A stretch of 45,294 bases of DNA from Muribaculaceae bacterium (GCA_020026215.1 JAHHQT010000005.1:1-45294); one strand, 5' to 3'. Numbered from the stretch's first letter, positions 9,201 to 18,483 are shown. The notes: generated from the letters alone by a model not told the origin. A program made the numbers and translations.

Positions 9201-9353
9201 CGTGGCTTGGGTATGACAGTCGCTTGTGGCTTGTCATTCTCTACTTTGATTACCTTGATTATCATTCCGACATTGTACAGTATATTTGCCGGTAACGGTA
9301 TCAAACGCCAAAGAAGAAAAGAATTGAAATTATTCAACAATAAAGCTAAGTAA
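6228..9353 (+). CDS. RND family efflux pump (AcrB-like)
   Basis: At 1041 residues it has full AcrB length with twelve expected transmembrane helices and two large periplasmic loops. It starts MSLYKTAVDRPITT, and the first loop opens with YPGASAEDIETNITRPLE, a hallmark of the superfamily. TM4 has GMVVDNAIVVLENI: the proton-relay aspartate is present, but the second position of the usual Asp-Asp pair is Asn, as in many Bacteroidota pumps. A glycine-rich loop (seven Gly around residue 665) marks the second periplasmic half. The overall look is of the HAE/multidrug group rather than the metal-exporting HME group, so the substrate is open. It is third in the operon; a small PII-like gene begins 3 bp after its stop. 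Confidence 0.93.
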   Translation: MSLYKTAVDRPITTILVFLGIAIFGLFSLTKLSIDLYPEIETNSIMVMTTYPGASAEDIETNITRPLENTLNGVSDLKHISSKSREGISIVTMQFEYGIDIDVATNDVRDKLDRVTTLPDGAQTPILFKFGTDDIPILVLSVTAKESMSGLYKILDDNLATPLARVSGVGKVSISGLPKREIQVLCDPYKMEAFGISIEAIGQVINAENRNIPAGTMDIGSNVYSLRVQKEFSQVREMNDLVVGVRDGVPVYLRDVARIIDEREERAEEAFTDSEKGGMIVIQKQSGANSVTISEQVNKRLPHIIKNLPSDVKIGTIVDTSDYIIDTIDSLQETILTTLLIVCFVVLIFLGRWRATFVVVLTIPISLLAALIYLLATGNTLNIISMSALSIAIGMVVDNAIVVLENITTHIERGSRPRQAAMFATNEVAISVIASTLTTIAVFLPLTMIEGIAGIMFRQLGWMVTIILSVSTIAAITLTPTLCSLMLRLSTKQNKFQKAVFNPFDNFLKRLTIGYGHLLHWCVKHRIITVGAILGMFIASLLLIMPHIKTEFFPAQDNGRISITVKLPTGTRLDITRDVAFRLNDLLRKNYPEIESINFSEGQAGEDNVFGNLSDNGDNIIKYNIRTTTSTQRERSLTEICDGMRKDIKQFPEIRTFNVAAGGGGGGVGGEASVDIEIYGYDFNSGDRLANDVATRMRALESVSQVDISRDEYTPEYRVDFDREKLALNGLNMSTAATYLRNRINGNVSSHFREDGDEYDIRIRYDLPYRQSLEDIENITIYNNAGQGVKIRDLGRVVESQTPPTIERKDRERLITVKCVVAHGYAMSDVVTATHKVMDEVDMPSGFTWQLGGMFEDQQDTFSDMIMLMVLIIVLVFIIMASQFESLTYPFVIMFSIPFGFTGVILGLFATGTPMSVMALLGFLMLIGIVVNNGIVLIDYIMLCRERGLGVTHAVVTSGKSRLRPILMTTLTTVFGMIPMAVGTGEGSEMWRGLGMTVACGLSFSTLITLIIIPTLYSIFAGNGIKRQRRKELKLFNNKAK

Positions 9354-9356
9354 TTT

Positions 9357-9650
9357 ATGAAAGCAGTCCTTATAACATTTAACCAGGCCCATCGTGAAGA
9401 TATTGATACTTTGATGGTTCGTTTGAATATTAAAGGTTTCACTGGTTGGGAAACTTTGATAGGTGCAGGTAGTAAAACAGGAGAACCTCACTTGGGATCA
9501 CACGCTTGGCCTACATTGAATAGCGCTTATGTAACTATAGTTGAGGATTCTATCGTTGATGAATTCCTTGCAGGGTTGAAAGCCCTTGACAACGGCAGCA
9601 AGCAATTGGGTTTGCGTGCGTTTGTCTGGAGTGTGGAACAAACCATTTAG
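9357..9650 (+). CDS. Small PII/CutA-like ferredoxin-fold protein linked to RND pump
   Basis: The product of 97 residues begins MKAVLITFNQAHREDIDTLM and contains a glycine-rich loop (GAGSKTGEPHLGSHAWPTLN). It ends in a beta-strand typical of PII-like folds. Size and strand pattern suggest the PII/CutA superfamily, members of which (the PII-NG group) occur beside RND exporters. I do not see the uridylylated T-loop tyrosine of GlnB. The ATG lies 3 bp after the pump stop and the operon terminator follows directly, so it is co-translated with the pump. A regulatory or sensing role for efflux is inference; the fold call is moderately sure. Confidence 0.6.
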   Translation: MKAVLITFNQAHREDIDTLMVRLNIKGFTGWETLIGAGSKTGEPHLGSHAWPTLNSAYVTIVEDSIVDEFLAGLKALDNGSKQLGLRAFVWSVEQTI

Positions 9651-9670
9651 TAGATTACAAATATGCATAA

Positions 9671-9706
9671 AAAGGCTGTCGAAGAAATTCGGCAGCCTTC
9701 TTTTTA
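9671..9706 (+). terminator. RND operon terminator
   Basis: AAGGCTGTCGAA (9672-9683) pairs with TTCGGCAGCCTT (9688-9699) around a GAAA tetraloop with one G-T pair, followed by a T-rich run. Confidence 0.9.
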
Positions 9707-9798
9707 TCTATTTATTGCATATTATTTGCATAAGTATTAATTTTTAGGTGTAAAAGCACGATTTATTTAATAATTAAAAAAAAATAGTTTTAGTTTTG

Positions 9799-9829
9799 TT
9801 TGTTTAGTAAAATATTATTCATATATTTG
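9799..9829 (+). promoter_or_regulatory. Promoter of the TrpB2 gene
   Basis: TTTG (9799-9802), a 19-bp spacer and TATATTTG (9822-9829) are a near-ideal Bacteroidota promoter, 44 bp before the ATG. Confidence 0.8.
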
Positions 9830-9873
9830 CAAGAAACAGAAGAATAGTATGTATAAATATACAATATGAAACT

Positions 9874-11238
9874 ATGAAAGAATCTAAGAAATTTTTATTG
9901 CCTGAAAACGAAATACCTGAAGCATGGTATAATGTTATACCTGATATGCCTGTTAAACCTATGCCACTATTGAATCCCGTGACAAAGAAAGAATTGCAGG
10001 TGGAAGATCTTTATCCTTTATTATCAGAAGAGGCATCCAAACAAGAATTAAATACAACTGACCGCTGGATTGAGATTCCGGAGGAAGTAAGAGATATGTA
10101 TAAAATATGGCGTCCAACACCTTTAGTTCGTGCCCGCGGATTGGAACAGGTTTTGGATACCCCGGCTCACATCTATTTCAAGAACGAAAGTACCAGCCCT
10201 GTGGGGTCGCACAAGTTGAACTCAGCCATACCTCAGGCTTATTATTGCAAGAAACAGGGTATCACTAACATTACTACTGAAACCGGTGCAGGGCAGTGGG
10301 GGTGTGCACTTGCTTTGGCGGCAAAACATTTCGGCTTGGCATTGGCTGTATATATGGTGAAGGTTTCCTATTATCAAAAACCTTATCGTCGCAGTATTAT
10401 GCAGGCGTATGGCGCAGAAGTCATTGCTTCACCGAGTATGTCCACTCGTCCGGGACGTAGGATGATTACAGAAAACCCGAACTATCAAGGATCATTGGGT
10501 TTGGCGATTTCAGAAGCCGTTGACTTGGCTCATACTACATCCAATTGTAAATATACATTAGGTTCTGTTTTCAATCATGTGGCGTTGCACCAGACAGTGA
10601 TTGGTCTTGAAGCTGAAAAACAAATGGCGATGGCTGAAGAATATCCTGATATTGTTATCGGTTGCTTTGGAGGCGGTAGTAACTTCTCAGGGATTTCTTT
10701 CCCTTTCATTCGTCATAATTTTACAGGAGAACGCAAAACTCGCTTTATTGCGGCAGAACCTGCATCTTGTCCTAAGTTGACACGCGGTATCTTCCATTAT
10801 GACTATGGTGATGAAGCCGGTTATACTCCATTGATTCCTATGTGTACTTTGGGACACAATTTTTCTCCTGCCAATATACATGCCGGAGGTTTGCGTTATC
10901 ACGGTGCAGGTGCGGTGGTCAGCCAGTTGAAGAAAGATAACTTGATAGATGCTGTGGATATTCCACAACTTGAAGCCTTCGAGGCTGCCACTGTCTTTGC
11001 TCAGTCAGAAGGTATCATTCCTGCTCCTGAATCATCACACGCTATTGCTACTGCTATACGTGAAGCTAAGGCTTGTAAGGAATCCGGAGAAAAGAAAGTC
11101 ATTTTGTTCAACTTATCCGGTCATGGTTTGATTGACATGGCGTCTTACGACCGCTATTTTGCTGGTGATTTGGCGAACTACGAAGTGACAGACGAAGAAG
11201 TAAGGGCTAATATTGCTAATTTAAATATTGACTTATAG
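9874..11238 (+). CDS. trpB: TrpB2-type tryptophan synthase beta chain (PLP enzyme)
   Basis: The 454-residue product is longer than classical TrpB (about 400) and has TrpB2 features: an N-terminal extension, SPVGSHKLNSA with the PLP-binding lysine at 114, the TETGAGQWG catalytic segment (Glu134) and the phosphate-binding loop GCFGGGSNFSG (261-271). It would condense indole and serine to tryptophan. No trpA or other trp gene is adjacent, and the gene has its own promoter and terminator, so it may act as an indole-salvage enzyme separate from the TrpAB complex. Activity on a related substrate such as phosphoserine cannot be excluded from sequence. Confidence 0.9.
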   Translation: MKESKKFLLPENEIPEAWYNVIPDMPVKPMPLLNPVTKKELQVEDLYPLLSEEASKQELNTTDRWIEIPEEVRDMYKIWRPTPLVRARGLEQVLDTPAHIYFKNESTSPVGSHKLNSAIPQAYYCKKQGITNITTETGAGQWGCALALAAKHFGLALAVYMVKVSYYQKPYRRSIMQAYGAEVIASPSMSTRPGRRMITENPNYQGSLGLAISEAVDLAHTTSNCKYTLGSVFNHVALHQTVIGLEAEKQMAMAEEYPDIVIGCFGGGSNFSGISFPFIRHNFTGERKTRFIAAEPASCPKLTRGIFHYDYGDEAGYTPLIPMCTLGHNFSPANIHAGGLRYHGAGAVVSQLKKDNLIDAVDIPQLEAFEAATVFAQSEGIIPAPESSHAIATAIREAKACKESGEKKVILFNLSGHGLIDMASYDRYFAGDLANYEVTDEEVRANIANLNIDL

Positions 11239-11282
11239 TGATTTAGTTAGGTAAATGGAAAGTGTTTAGGTTAAAGGTAGAT

Positions 11283-11312
11283 TGCCACAGTGTATGCTGT
11301 GGCATTTTTTTT
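11283..11312 (+). terminator. TrpB2 terminator
   Basis: TGCCACAG (11283-11290) pairs with CTGTGGCA (11297-11304) around a 6-nt loop, followed by eight T. Confidence 0.9.
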
Positions 11313-11399
11313 AATAATATTAGTATTTATTCGTATAATTTTAAATTATTTTTTCTTTACTTTGAAACCACAAACCTAAACTGTAAATTAAAAACGAAA

Positions 11400-13142
11400 A
11401 TGTTATCACTCAAAAGATTAGTAATCTTAACTGCCTTGTCGTTGTTGTGTATTCCTGCAATGGATGCTGTTCAACCTAAAGCAGAAGTTCGTAGCATGTG
11501 GATTGCTACCGTATGGCAAATTGACTGGCCACAATCAGCAGGTACTTCTACCTCAGTTGCCAATTCCCAAAAACAACAAATGTCAACAATCATCAGGGAT
11601 ATGGCTACAGGAAATTACAATGCCCTCTATTTCCAAGTTCGCCCGAATTGTGACGCTTTCTACAAGTCAAAATATGAACCATGGTCAAACTATTTGACAG
11701 GTTCAAGAGGTGCGGCTCCTGCCTACGACCCATTGGCTTATGTAGTGGAACAATGTCATGCCAACGAAATGGAATGCCACGCTTGGGTGAACCCGATGCG
11801 TTTCTCTACAGGAAGCAATTATACTACTCCGAATGATAATGACATGAAAAACCGCGGTTGGTTGTTGAAGCATGGCAATACTACGATTATGAATCCGGGT
11901 ATCCCTGAAGTTCGTCAACGTATTGTGGATGTTTGTCGCGACATTATTGAAAACTATGATGTGGATGGTATTGTTTTTGACGATTATTTCTATCCTTCAA
12001 ATATTCCTACCAACAGTTCAGCAGGAGACTATAACCTATGGAAAAAATCAGGAACACCTAATTTCGCTGACTGGCGTCGTGAAAATGTAAACAAGGTTAT
12101 CAAACAAGTTTACGACATGATACAACAAGTGAAACCTTACGTGAAATTCGGTGTCAGTCCACGCGGTATCGCCGGAACCAGCCAAAAGGTTGCTGACAAA
12201 TATGGTGTGCCTCGTTGTACTTCAGGTAGTGACTCTCAATACGACCAAATTTTCTGTGATCCTTTGGCTTGGTTGCAAGCAGGATCAGTGGACTATATCT
12301 CTCCGCAAATTTATTGGGCAAGAGGTTACAGTGCCGGTGACTTCAGCATTTTGTGTCCTTGGTGGGCAAATGTAGCTGACAAATTTAACCGTCACTTCTA
12401 TACTTCTCACAGTTTGGAATATTTTAAGGATTCCCAAAAAACTTCTCGTGAGAAAAACTTTGCAGGTATGGCTGCGCAAGTCAGAATAAACCGTGATGTG
12501 ACTAAAAACAATGCTCCGGGTGCAATTTTCTATTCATATTCTTGTATCAAAGACAAAAAAGAAAATTCAAAGAGCTATTTCGACTACTTGGGGGAAAACG
12601 TGTTCTCTACAAAAGCATTGACTCCTGCCATCAGCTGGAAAAATGCTCCTGCTCAGGGTAAAGTCCAAAATTTGAGATTGACACGTATTCAGTTGTCTTG
12701 GGATAAAGTGGACAATGTACGTTATGCCGTTTACGCTTTGCCTGCAAGAACTGCACACGAAGCACGCAACTTGAAAGCAGAATATTTGGTGGCACACCTA
12801 TATAATAATAAGGTGAACTTGACAGCTTCTCAAATTAAAGGAGAAATTGCCGTTACTATCGTTGACCGCTATGGAAATGAATATGCTCCACAATGGTTGG
12901 ATGATGTAAGTGACGTAGAAAAAATAGAAACAGAAGATTTGGCCATGACAATTACAATTGCTGATGGCCAAGTCTTCTTTAATCAAAAAATGGACCTGGT
13001 TGAGGTTTATGATACTCAGGGAAAGTTAGTTGCGGATGGTAAAAATTGCGAGTCTATTAATTTAAGAAATTTTTCAGGAATTGCATTTGTTAAAATGACA
13101 TATAATGGACTCGTTAAAACAGTCAAATCTTTAGTAGAATAA
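11400..13142 (+). CDS. Secreted GHL10 glycosyl hydrolase-like protein with sorting-like C-terminal domain
   Basis: This product has 580 residues. After a signal peptide (1-23) comes a GHL10 (DUF187) TIM-barrel: EVRSMWIATVWQIDWPQ, the DVDGIVFDDYFYP motif (about 187-199) and SPQIYWARGY. A fibronectin-III-like segment follows (VQNLRLTRIQLSWDKV), and from about 517 a T9SS type A-like sorting domain (VEVYDTQGKLVADG) ending VKSLVE. The relative DigH/YddW of E. coli acts on denuded peptidoglycan; the substrate here is unproven. A longer frame from 11262 would run through the trpB terminator, so the ATG at 11400 is chosen. The upstream TTACTTTG at 11357-11364 is a one-mismatch -7 box. Confidence 0.85.
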   Translation: MLSLKRLVILTALSLLCIPAMDAVQPKAEVRSMWIATVWQIDWPQSAGTSTSVANSQKQQMSTIIRDMATGNYNALYFQVRPNCDAFYKSKYEPWSNYLTGSRGAAPAYDPLAYVVEQCHANEMECHAWVNPMRFSTGSNYTTPNDNDMKNRGWLLKHGNTTIMNPGIPEVRQRIVDVCRDIIENYDVDGIVFDDYFYPSNIPTNSSAGDYNLWKKSGTPNFADWRRENVNKVIKQVYDMIQQVKPYVKFGVSPRGIAGTSQKVADKYGVPRCTSGSDSQYDQIFCDPLAWLQAGSVDYISPQIYWARGYSAGDFSILCPWWANVADKFNRHFYTSHSLEYFKDSQKTSREKNFAGMAAQVRINRDVTKNNAPGAIFYSYSCIKDKKENSKSYFDYLGENVFSTKALTPAISWKNAPAQGKVQNLRLTRIQLSWDKVDNVRYAVYALPARTAHEARNLKAEYLVAHLYNNKVNLTASQIKGEIAVTIVDRYGNEYAPQWLDDVSDVEKIETEDLAMTITIADGQVFFNQKMDLVEVYDTQGKLVADGKNCESINLRNFSGIAFVKMTYNGLVKTVKSLVE

Positions 13143-13483
13143 GGTAATCTGCGAAATTTTAGTAATATTTCATAATTATAAATTATTGTGTATAACGATA
13201 AAATGATATTAAAATTAGCGATAATTTTATTCGTCTTTTGTTAGTTATATCGAAATATTGTTGTAGCTTTGTGGTTAGTCTGCATTGGTGTAGACCATGT
13301 TGAGGTAGAAAAAAGACCACAAAACCATTAAATTTAACAGTATATCACTCATTTTTGCACGATAATTAGACGTTTTCTAGACTATGATGTTAAAATGGTT
13401 CATAAGTGTTAATCTTTTTTATATCTAACATAAACAAGAAATAAGAGTAAAACCTTGAATATAAACAAAACTAAAAAGTAATT
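13143..13483 (+). promoter_or_regulatory. SusC/D operon upstream region with promoter and ~200-nt leader
   Basis: TAGCTTTG (13264-13271) matches the TAnnTTTG box. The closest TTTG (13237-13240) gives a 23-bp spacer, slightly long. The implied leader is about 200 nt and includes a small hairpin (GTCTGC ... GTAGAC, 13279-13296). No terminator with a clear T-run is seen behind the preceding gene and no open frame of note occurs. Confidence 0.5.
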
Positions 13484-16400
13484 ATGAGAAAACAGCTATT
13501 GTTACTGTTATTTTCCCTCTTTGCGGTTGTGGGTTATGCCCGCACTGTAACGGGTGTAGTTACTGCTGCTTCTGACAAGTTGCCTGTAATTGGTGCAACT
13601 GTCATGGTGGATGGTACCTCACGCGGTGTGGCAACCGACTTTGATGGAAAATATTCAATCGAAGCTAAGGACAATGAAGTCCTTGTTTTCAGTTATGTCG
13701 GAATGACAACTTTTAAAACTAAAGTTGGATCTCGCGACGTAGTCAATGTAGAGTTGAAAGAAGACTCTCAAGTACTTGATGAGGTTGTGGTTACAGCCAT
13801 GGGCCAAACTCAAGAAAAGAAGAAATTGAACTTCGCCGTTCAATCTCTAGATGCTGAAGATGTAACAGCAGGTTCTACTGCTAACTTTGCAAACAGCTTG
13901 CAAGGTAAGGTTTCTGGTCTTCAAGTATCAACAGGTGGTAGTTCACCTAACTCATCTACACAAGTTGTGATTCGTGCTATTTCTTCAATCAACCCGTCTC
14001 AAAGCAATGAGCCGTTGGTTATTGTTGATGGTATGCCGGTTCGAGGTAGCGGTTCAAGCTTGGGTGATTTAAACCCGAACGATATCGAAAACATGAGCGT
14101 ATTGAAAGGTGCTGCTGCATCTGCACTTTACGGTCAAGAAGCTGCCAATGGTGTAATCATGATTACAACTAAAAAAGGTAAAGAAGGACAAATCAAAGTT
14201 ACTGCTTCTGGTAGCTGGGAATTGTCAAACTGCTTGAAGACTCCAAACATCCAAGACCAATTCATCGGTGGTGTTGCTGGATTCTACAAAGAAAACTCAT
14301 CAGGTGGTTGGGGTTCTTACCTAACATCTGAAGATCGTGTTTACGATAATGTAGGCGATTTCTTGGGAACAGGTTTCCTTCAGAAATATGACCTTTCTAT
14401 TTCTGGTGGTTCAGAAAAATTCAACGCTTATGCATCTGCAAGTTATATGAACAACGAAGGTGTAGTTCCTGAAGACTACAAAAACCGTTTGAACGTATTC
14501 TTGAAAGGTGAATACAAACCATCTGAACAGGTTACAATCCAATTGTCTTCTTCATTTATTAATAGCAAGAGTCGTGGATTTGGTAACTCAATGTCTCCTG
14601 TATATGGTTGGTCAATCAACAAAGATATGTCTGACTATGTAACTACAGAAGGTCGTCCAAACTGGAGCAACCGTTACGATGATTGGGAATCTTTGACAGA
14701 TGCTCAACGTATTAGTGCTGCAACATCTCCATACTTCGGACGTTATATGGATAAGAGTGAAACAAACTCTACTCGTATGATTATCAATGGCCAAATCAGC
14801 TACGAACCAATCAAAAACTTGGTATTCACTGGTAAACTTGGTTATGATAAGGGATTCTCTACTTATGAATCATATACTGTTTCTCGTTTCGTTGATAGCG
14901 ACTTCAAAGATCCGGAAAGCAACGCTTTGGCTGACAAACGTTATAAATTCGGTTCTGCTACATTCAACCCTTCAAACAGTTCTCAATTCACAGCTCAAAT
15001 CTTAGGTACTTATAATGTAACATTCGCTGATGATTACACTATCAATGTACTTGCCGGTGCTGACTACAAGGAAAACCGTGGTACTGAAGCTACAATGTCT
15101 GGTCAAGATTTCTTACTATCAGGTGACTTCTATAGCTTCATGAACACTAACCCTGACTTGTTCTCAATGAGCGGTGACTATCCTATGTCTCTTGGTCATA
15201 CTGAAAGAAACAAATTCGGTTACTTCGGTGAACTTCGTTTCGACTATAGTGGTATGGCTCAATTATCTGTAACAGCTCGTTATGACGGTTCATCTACACT
15301 TAAACAAGTTGACCCAACTTACTTCTACCCATCAGTAACCGGTGGTCTTATCTTCTCAGAATTGTTCAACTTGAGCAATGACTGGTTCTCTTACGGTAAG
15401 ATTCGTGGAAACTGGGCAAAAGTTGGTAAAGATGCTCCTGCATACCGCTTTACTACAAGCTTCAAAAACTGGGAAGTATTCCCTGATGGAGGTTGGGGTA
15501 TCGATCCTACAACTGCTGTAGCTAAAGAATTGGTTCCTGAAATGACAAAATCTTGGGAGGTCGGTGCTGACTTGCGTTTCTTCGATTCTCGTACTCGTTT
15601 GGACGTAGCTTGGTATTCTACTACAGTTGATAACCAGATTGTTACTGTTCGTGTATCGCCAACATCTGGTAACGTTCTACAGACACGTAATGAAGGTTCT
15701 ATCGAAAACAAAGGTCTTGAATTGACATTAGGTCAAGACATTCTTCGTTCTAAAGACTTCAACTGGAGTGTGACTGCTAATTTCTCATTCAACCGTGGTA
15801 AAGTGAAATCTCTTCCAGAAGGTATGTCTGAAATCCAAGGTACACAATATGGAGATATCTTCCCAACAGCTTACTTGAACGGTTCAACAACTGCCGTATC
15901 TGGTAAAGACTACGAACGTACTCCTAACGGTGACATTATCTGTAATGCTGAAGGCTATCCTATCGTAAGCCCGGCTAAAGGTAACTTGATTGGTAATCGT
16001 GAAGCTGACTTCTTGTTAGGTTTGGGTTCTAACTTCACATGGAAAGACTTGTCTGTATCATTCTTGTTCGACGGCCGTTGCGGTGGTGACGTAGTTAACG
16101 TTACTCGTCGTGGCTTGAACGGCAATGGTATGGAAGAATTGTTGACTAAATATCGTAACCACGAAGTTGTTGTAAACGGTGTTGTTCCTCAAGCTGACGG
16201 AACTTACGTTAAAAACACAACTCCGGTTATCATGGACCACAACTTTGTAAACAACTACTACAATGCAGTTTCTTCTAACTTCATTGAAGATGGTTCTTAC
16301 ATCCGTTTGAGCTATGTAACTGTAGGTTATGACTTGAGTCATTTGCTTGCTCAAAAATGCCCTATCAAAGGTTTGAAAGTTTCTGCAACAGGACGTAACT

Positions 16401-16540
16401 TGTTCTTGCTATCTAAGTACACTGGTTCAGATCCTCAAATCTTGGCAGGTTCAGGTGGTGGTACAGGTTCTGCTGGTATCGATAACTACAGCGTCCCATC
16501 AACTCGCAGCTTTAACTTCACTCTTAGTGCAACATTCTAA
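13484..16540 (+). CDS. SusC-like TonB-dependent outer membrane transporter
   Basis: The product has 1018 residues. A signal peptide (1-19) is followed by a carboxypeptidase-regulatory-like domain (about 20-95; TVTGVVTAASDKLPVIGATV), then the TonB-box-like LDEVVVTAMG (98-107) and a plug domain with SLQGKVSGLQV and PLVIVDGMPV. The remainder is a beta-barrel that ends in SFNFTLSATF, with a terminal Phe as expected for BAM substrates. Together with the SusD-like lipoprotein 14 bp downstream it forms a lidded importer for glycans or peptides. Codon use is strongly biased (GGT, CGT, AAC, GTT), suggesting high expression. No transport-specific residue reveals the substrate. Confidence 0.95.
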   Translation: MRKQLLLLLFSLFAVVGYARTVTGVVTAASDKLPVIGATVMVDGTSRGVATDFDGKYSIEAKDNEVLVFSYVGMTTFKTKVGSRDVVNVELKEDSQVLDEVVVTAMGQTQEKKKLNFAVQSLDAEDVTAGSTANFANSLQGKVSGLQVSTGGSSPNSSTQVVIRAISSINPSQSNEPLVIVDGMPVRGSGSSLGDLNPNDIENMSVLKGAAASALYGQEAANGVIMITTKKGKEGQIKVTASGSWELSNCLKTPNIQDQFIGGVAGFYKENSSGGWGSYLTSEDRVYDNVGDFLGTGFLQKYDLSISGGSEKFNAYASASYMNNEGVVPEDYKNRLNVFLKGEYKPSEQVTIQLSSSFINSKSRGFGNSMSPVYGWSINKDMSDYVTTEGRPNWSNRYDDWESLTDAQRISAATSPYFGRYMDKSETNSTRMIINGQISYEPIKNLVFTGKLGYDKGFSTYESYTVSRFVDSDFKDPESNALADKRYKFGSATFNPSNSSQFTAQILGTYNVTFADDYTINVLAGADYKENRGTEATMSGQDFLLSGDFYSFMNTNPDLFSMSGDYPMSLGHTERNKFGYFGELRFDYSGMAQLSVTARYDGSSTLKQVDPTYFYPSVTGGLIFSELFNLSNDWFSYGKIRGNWAKVGKDAPAYRFTTSFKNWEVFPDGGWGIDPTTAVAKELVPEMTKSWEVGADLRFFDSRTRLDVAWYSTTVDNQIVTVRVSPTSGNVLQTRNEGSIENKGLELTLGQDILRSKDFNWSVTANFSFNRGKVKSLPEGMSEIQGTQYGDIFPTAYLNGSTTAVSGKDYERTPNGDIICNAEGYPIVSPAKGNLIGNREADFLLGLGSNFTWKDLSVSFLFDGRCGGDVVNVTRRGLNGNGMEELLTKYRNHEVVVNGVVPQADGTYVKNTTPVIMDHNFVNNYYNAVSSNFIEDGSYIRLSYVTVGYDLSHLLAQKCPIKGLKVSATGRNLFLLSKYTGSDPQILAGSGGGTGSAGIDNYSVPSTRSFNFTLSATF

Positions 16541-16554
16541 AAAAGGAAAATCGT

Positions 16555-18483
16555 ATGAAAAAATTGAAATTAATAGCATCGTCTTTATTAATCGGTCTTT
16601 TAAGTACTGGTTGTGCTGACATGCTTGATGATAACGAAAATCCCGACAAAGCTGCTAGCATTACAGCTGAGGTTGGATTGCCGGTAGTGGTTTTCTATGC
16701 TGCTCACATTAACTATGACCACGCCGAATATTATAATTTCTTGTCACAATGTATGACTACTATGGGTAAATCACCTTCTGGTAGCTTGGCATACAAAAGT
16801 GGTTGGGAATTCTTGACAATGAACCGCCACCCACAATGGCGTCGTCACTTCTATGACCTAGGTGCTAACATCAACGAATTAATCAAAAACGCTGAAAAAG
16901 TTGGTTCACCTAACTACTCTTTGATTGCACGTGCAATCCGTTTGATGTCAACTCAATTGACAACTGACGCATTCGGTGATATGCCTCGTTCTAACGCATA
17001 TCTTGTAAATGCTCCTACTTATGACTCTCAATCAAGTATCTACAAATGGATGCTTGAAGAAGCAGATGAATTGATCAAGTTGTTTGATGATCCTGCATAT
17101 ACAAATGCTCCATCTAACCAAAAAATCACTGCAAAACAAGATCGTATTTACGCTGGTGATTTGAGCAAATGGAAAGGTTTGGTTTACGCTATCAAGGCTC
17201 GTGTTCTTCTACGTAACCTTCCTAACATCGACACATCTTCTGCAACTTGTCAAGCTATCTTCGATGCAGCTCAAAAAGCTATCGATGTATGGCATTCAGA
17301 TGCAACTTACGGAACATTCTTCGGTTGCGAACCTCGTTATAACTTCGACGGTGGTACTCAACAACAAAACTCTCCTTGGAGTGAAGCTCAACCGGCTATC
17401 AACTCCTGGGAATCTCGTAAAAACGAACTTGACCAAGCTGTTCCTTCTAAGTTTTTTATGGAAAATTGTTTAGGTGTATTCAATAAAGTTGATGAAAAAA
17501 AAGCTGGTGATTTTGTGCCTTTCAGAGGTTATGGTGATGACCCTCGTATCGCGTTGTTGTTTGTACCTCGCGAAGGTCCTATCTCTGCAACAAACTTACA
17601 ATCTAAAGTTAAACTTCGTTGGTTGGAAAACAATATCGGTGCTGGTTCTTCTTACAAACAAGTTAACTTCCCTGATATGTTTGCCGGTGCATACGCATCT
17701 TCAGTAGATTCTTACATTCCATTGGTAACTATGGAAGAACTTTACTTTATCCAAGCTGAAGCTAAATACTGGATGGGTGACAAGGTCGCTGCTTGTGAAT
17801 TGGCTAAAACAGCTACTCGCAACAACATTATCCGTCACTTGGAAGCATTCCAAAAGAAGAATCCGGACATCGGTTATCCAGGTATGGTATTGCCTACAGG
17901 TGCTTACCAAAAATTGGACCCACGTGATGGTACTGAACCAGGTGTAGTTAAATATTCAGAAGCTCGTTGGAACGCAATTGTTGACGCATTCATTGAAAAC
18001 GTTGACCAACCTGCTAAAGACGAAGACGGAAAACCGACACCACGTCCTGTATTGGGTGTGACTAACCCTAAAACTCCGGGTAACCAACACTGGTTCTTCA
18101 ATGAAGCTGAATATACTTTGAGCGACTTGATGATTCAAAAATACATCGCAATGTATATGCAACCAGAACAATGGACTGATATGCGTCGTTACCACTATAG
18201 TAATACTCGTAACAGCTATGGTATTGGTGCTAACAATGAAATTATCTATCCGGGACTTCGTCGTCCATATAACTTGTACGCATCTTATTGGATTGACGGC
18301 TTGACTGATGCTGAAAAAGAAAATACTTGGATTCAACGTATCAACTACGACCCTGAAACAGAAGAAAAATATAACCGTAAAGAATTGGAACGCCTAGGAG
18401 CTTACAAAAACTACAAATGGCTTCGCGAACCAATGATTTGGGCTCTTCCTGCAGGGGAACGTACTTCTTTAACACAAGACTAA
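16555..18483 (+). CDS. SusD-like surface nutrient-binding lipoprotein
   Basis: This 642-residue lipoprotein has its lipobox ending at Cys20 (LLSTGC), followed by ADMLDDNENPDKA. The body has the RagB/SusD TPR-like helical layout. It includes YSLIARAIRLMSTQLTTDAFGDMP, in which the DAFGDMP stretch is a common SusD-like feature, and IPLVTMEELYFIQAEAKYWMGD near residue 390. It acts as the surface lid of the SusC-like channel. Its length exceeds the classical SusD (about 550) and resembles the SusD-like group often paired with long SusC proteins. The gene is in the same operon, with highly biased codons. Confidence 0.93.
   Translation: MKKLKLIASSLLIGLLSTGCADMLDDNENPDKAASITAEVGLPVVVFYAAHINYDHAEYYNFLSQCMTTMGKSPSGSLAYKSGWEFLTMNRHPQWRRHFYDLGANINELIKNAEKVGSPNYSLIARAIRLMSTQLTTDAFGDMPRSNAYLVNAPTYDSQSSIYKWMLEEADELIKLFDDPAYTNAPSNQKITAKQDRIYAGDLSKWKGLVYAIKARVLLRNLPNIDTSSATCQAIFDAAQKAIDVWHSDATYGTFFGCEPRYNFDGGTQQQNSPWSEAQPAINSWESRKNELDQAVPSKFFMENCLGVFNKVDEKKAGDFVPFRGYGDDPRIALLFVPREGPISATNLQSKVKLRWLENNIGAGSSYKQVNFPDMFAGAYASSVDSYIPLVTMEELYFIQAEAKYWMGDKVAACELAKTATRNNIIRHLEAFQKKNPDIGYPGMVLPTGAYQKLDPRDGTEPGVVKYSEARWNAIVDAFIENVDQPAKDEDGKPTPRPVLGVTNPKTPGNQHWFFNEAEYTLSDLMIQKYIAMYMQPEQWTDMRRYHYSNTRNSYGIGANNEIIYPGLRRPYNLYASYWIDGLTDAEKENTWIQRINYDPETEEKYNRKELERLGAYKNYKWLREPMIWALPAGERTSLTQD

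Noticed and set aside
11262..11399. Earlier start for the 580-residue GHL10 protein
   Set aside because: The extension runs through the trpB terminator and gives no signal peptide; the ATG at 11400 does.
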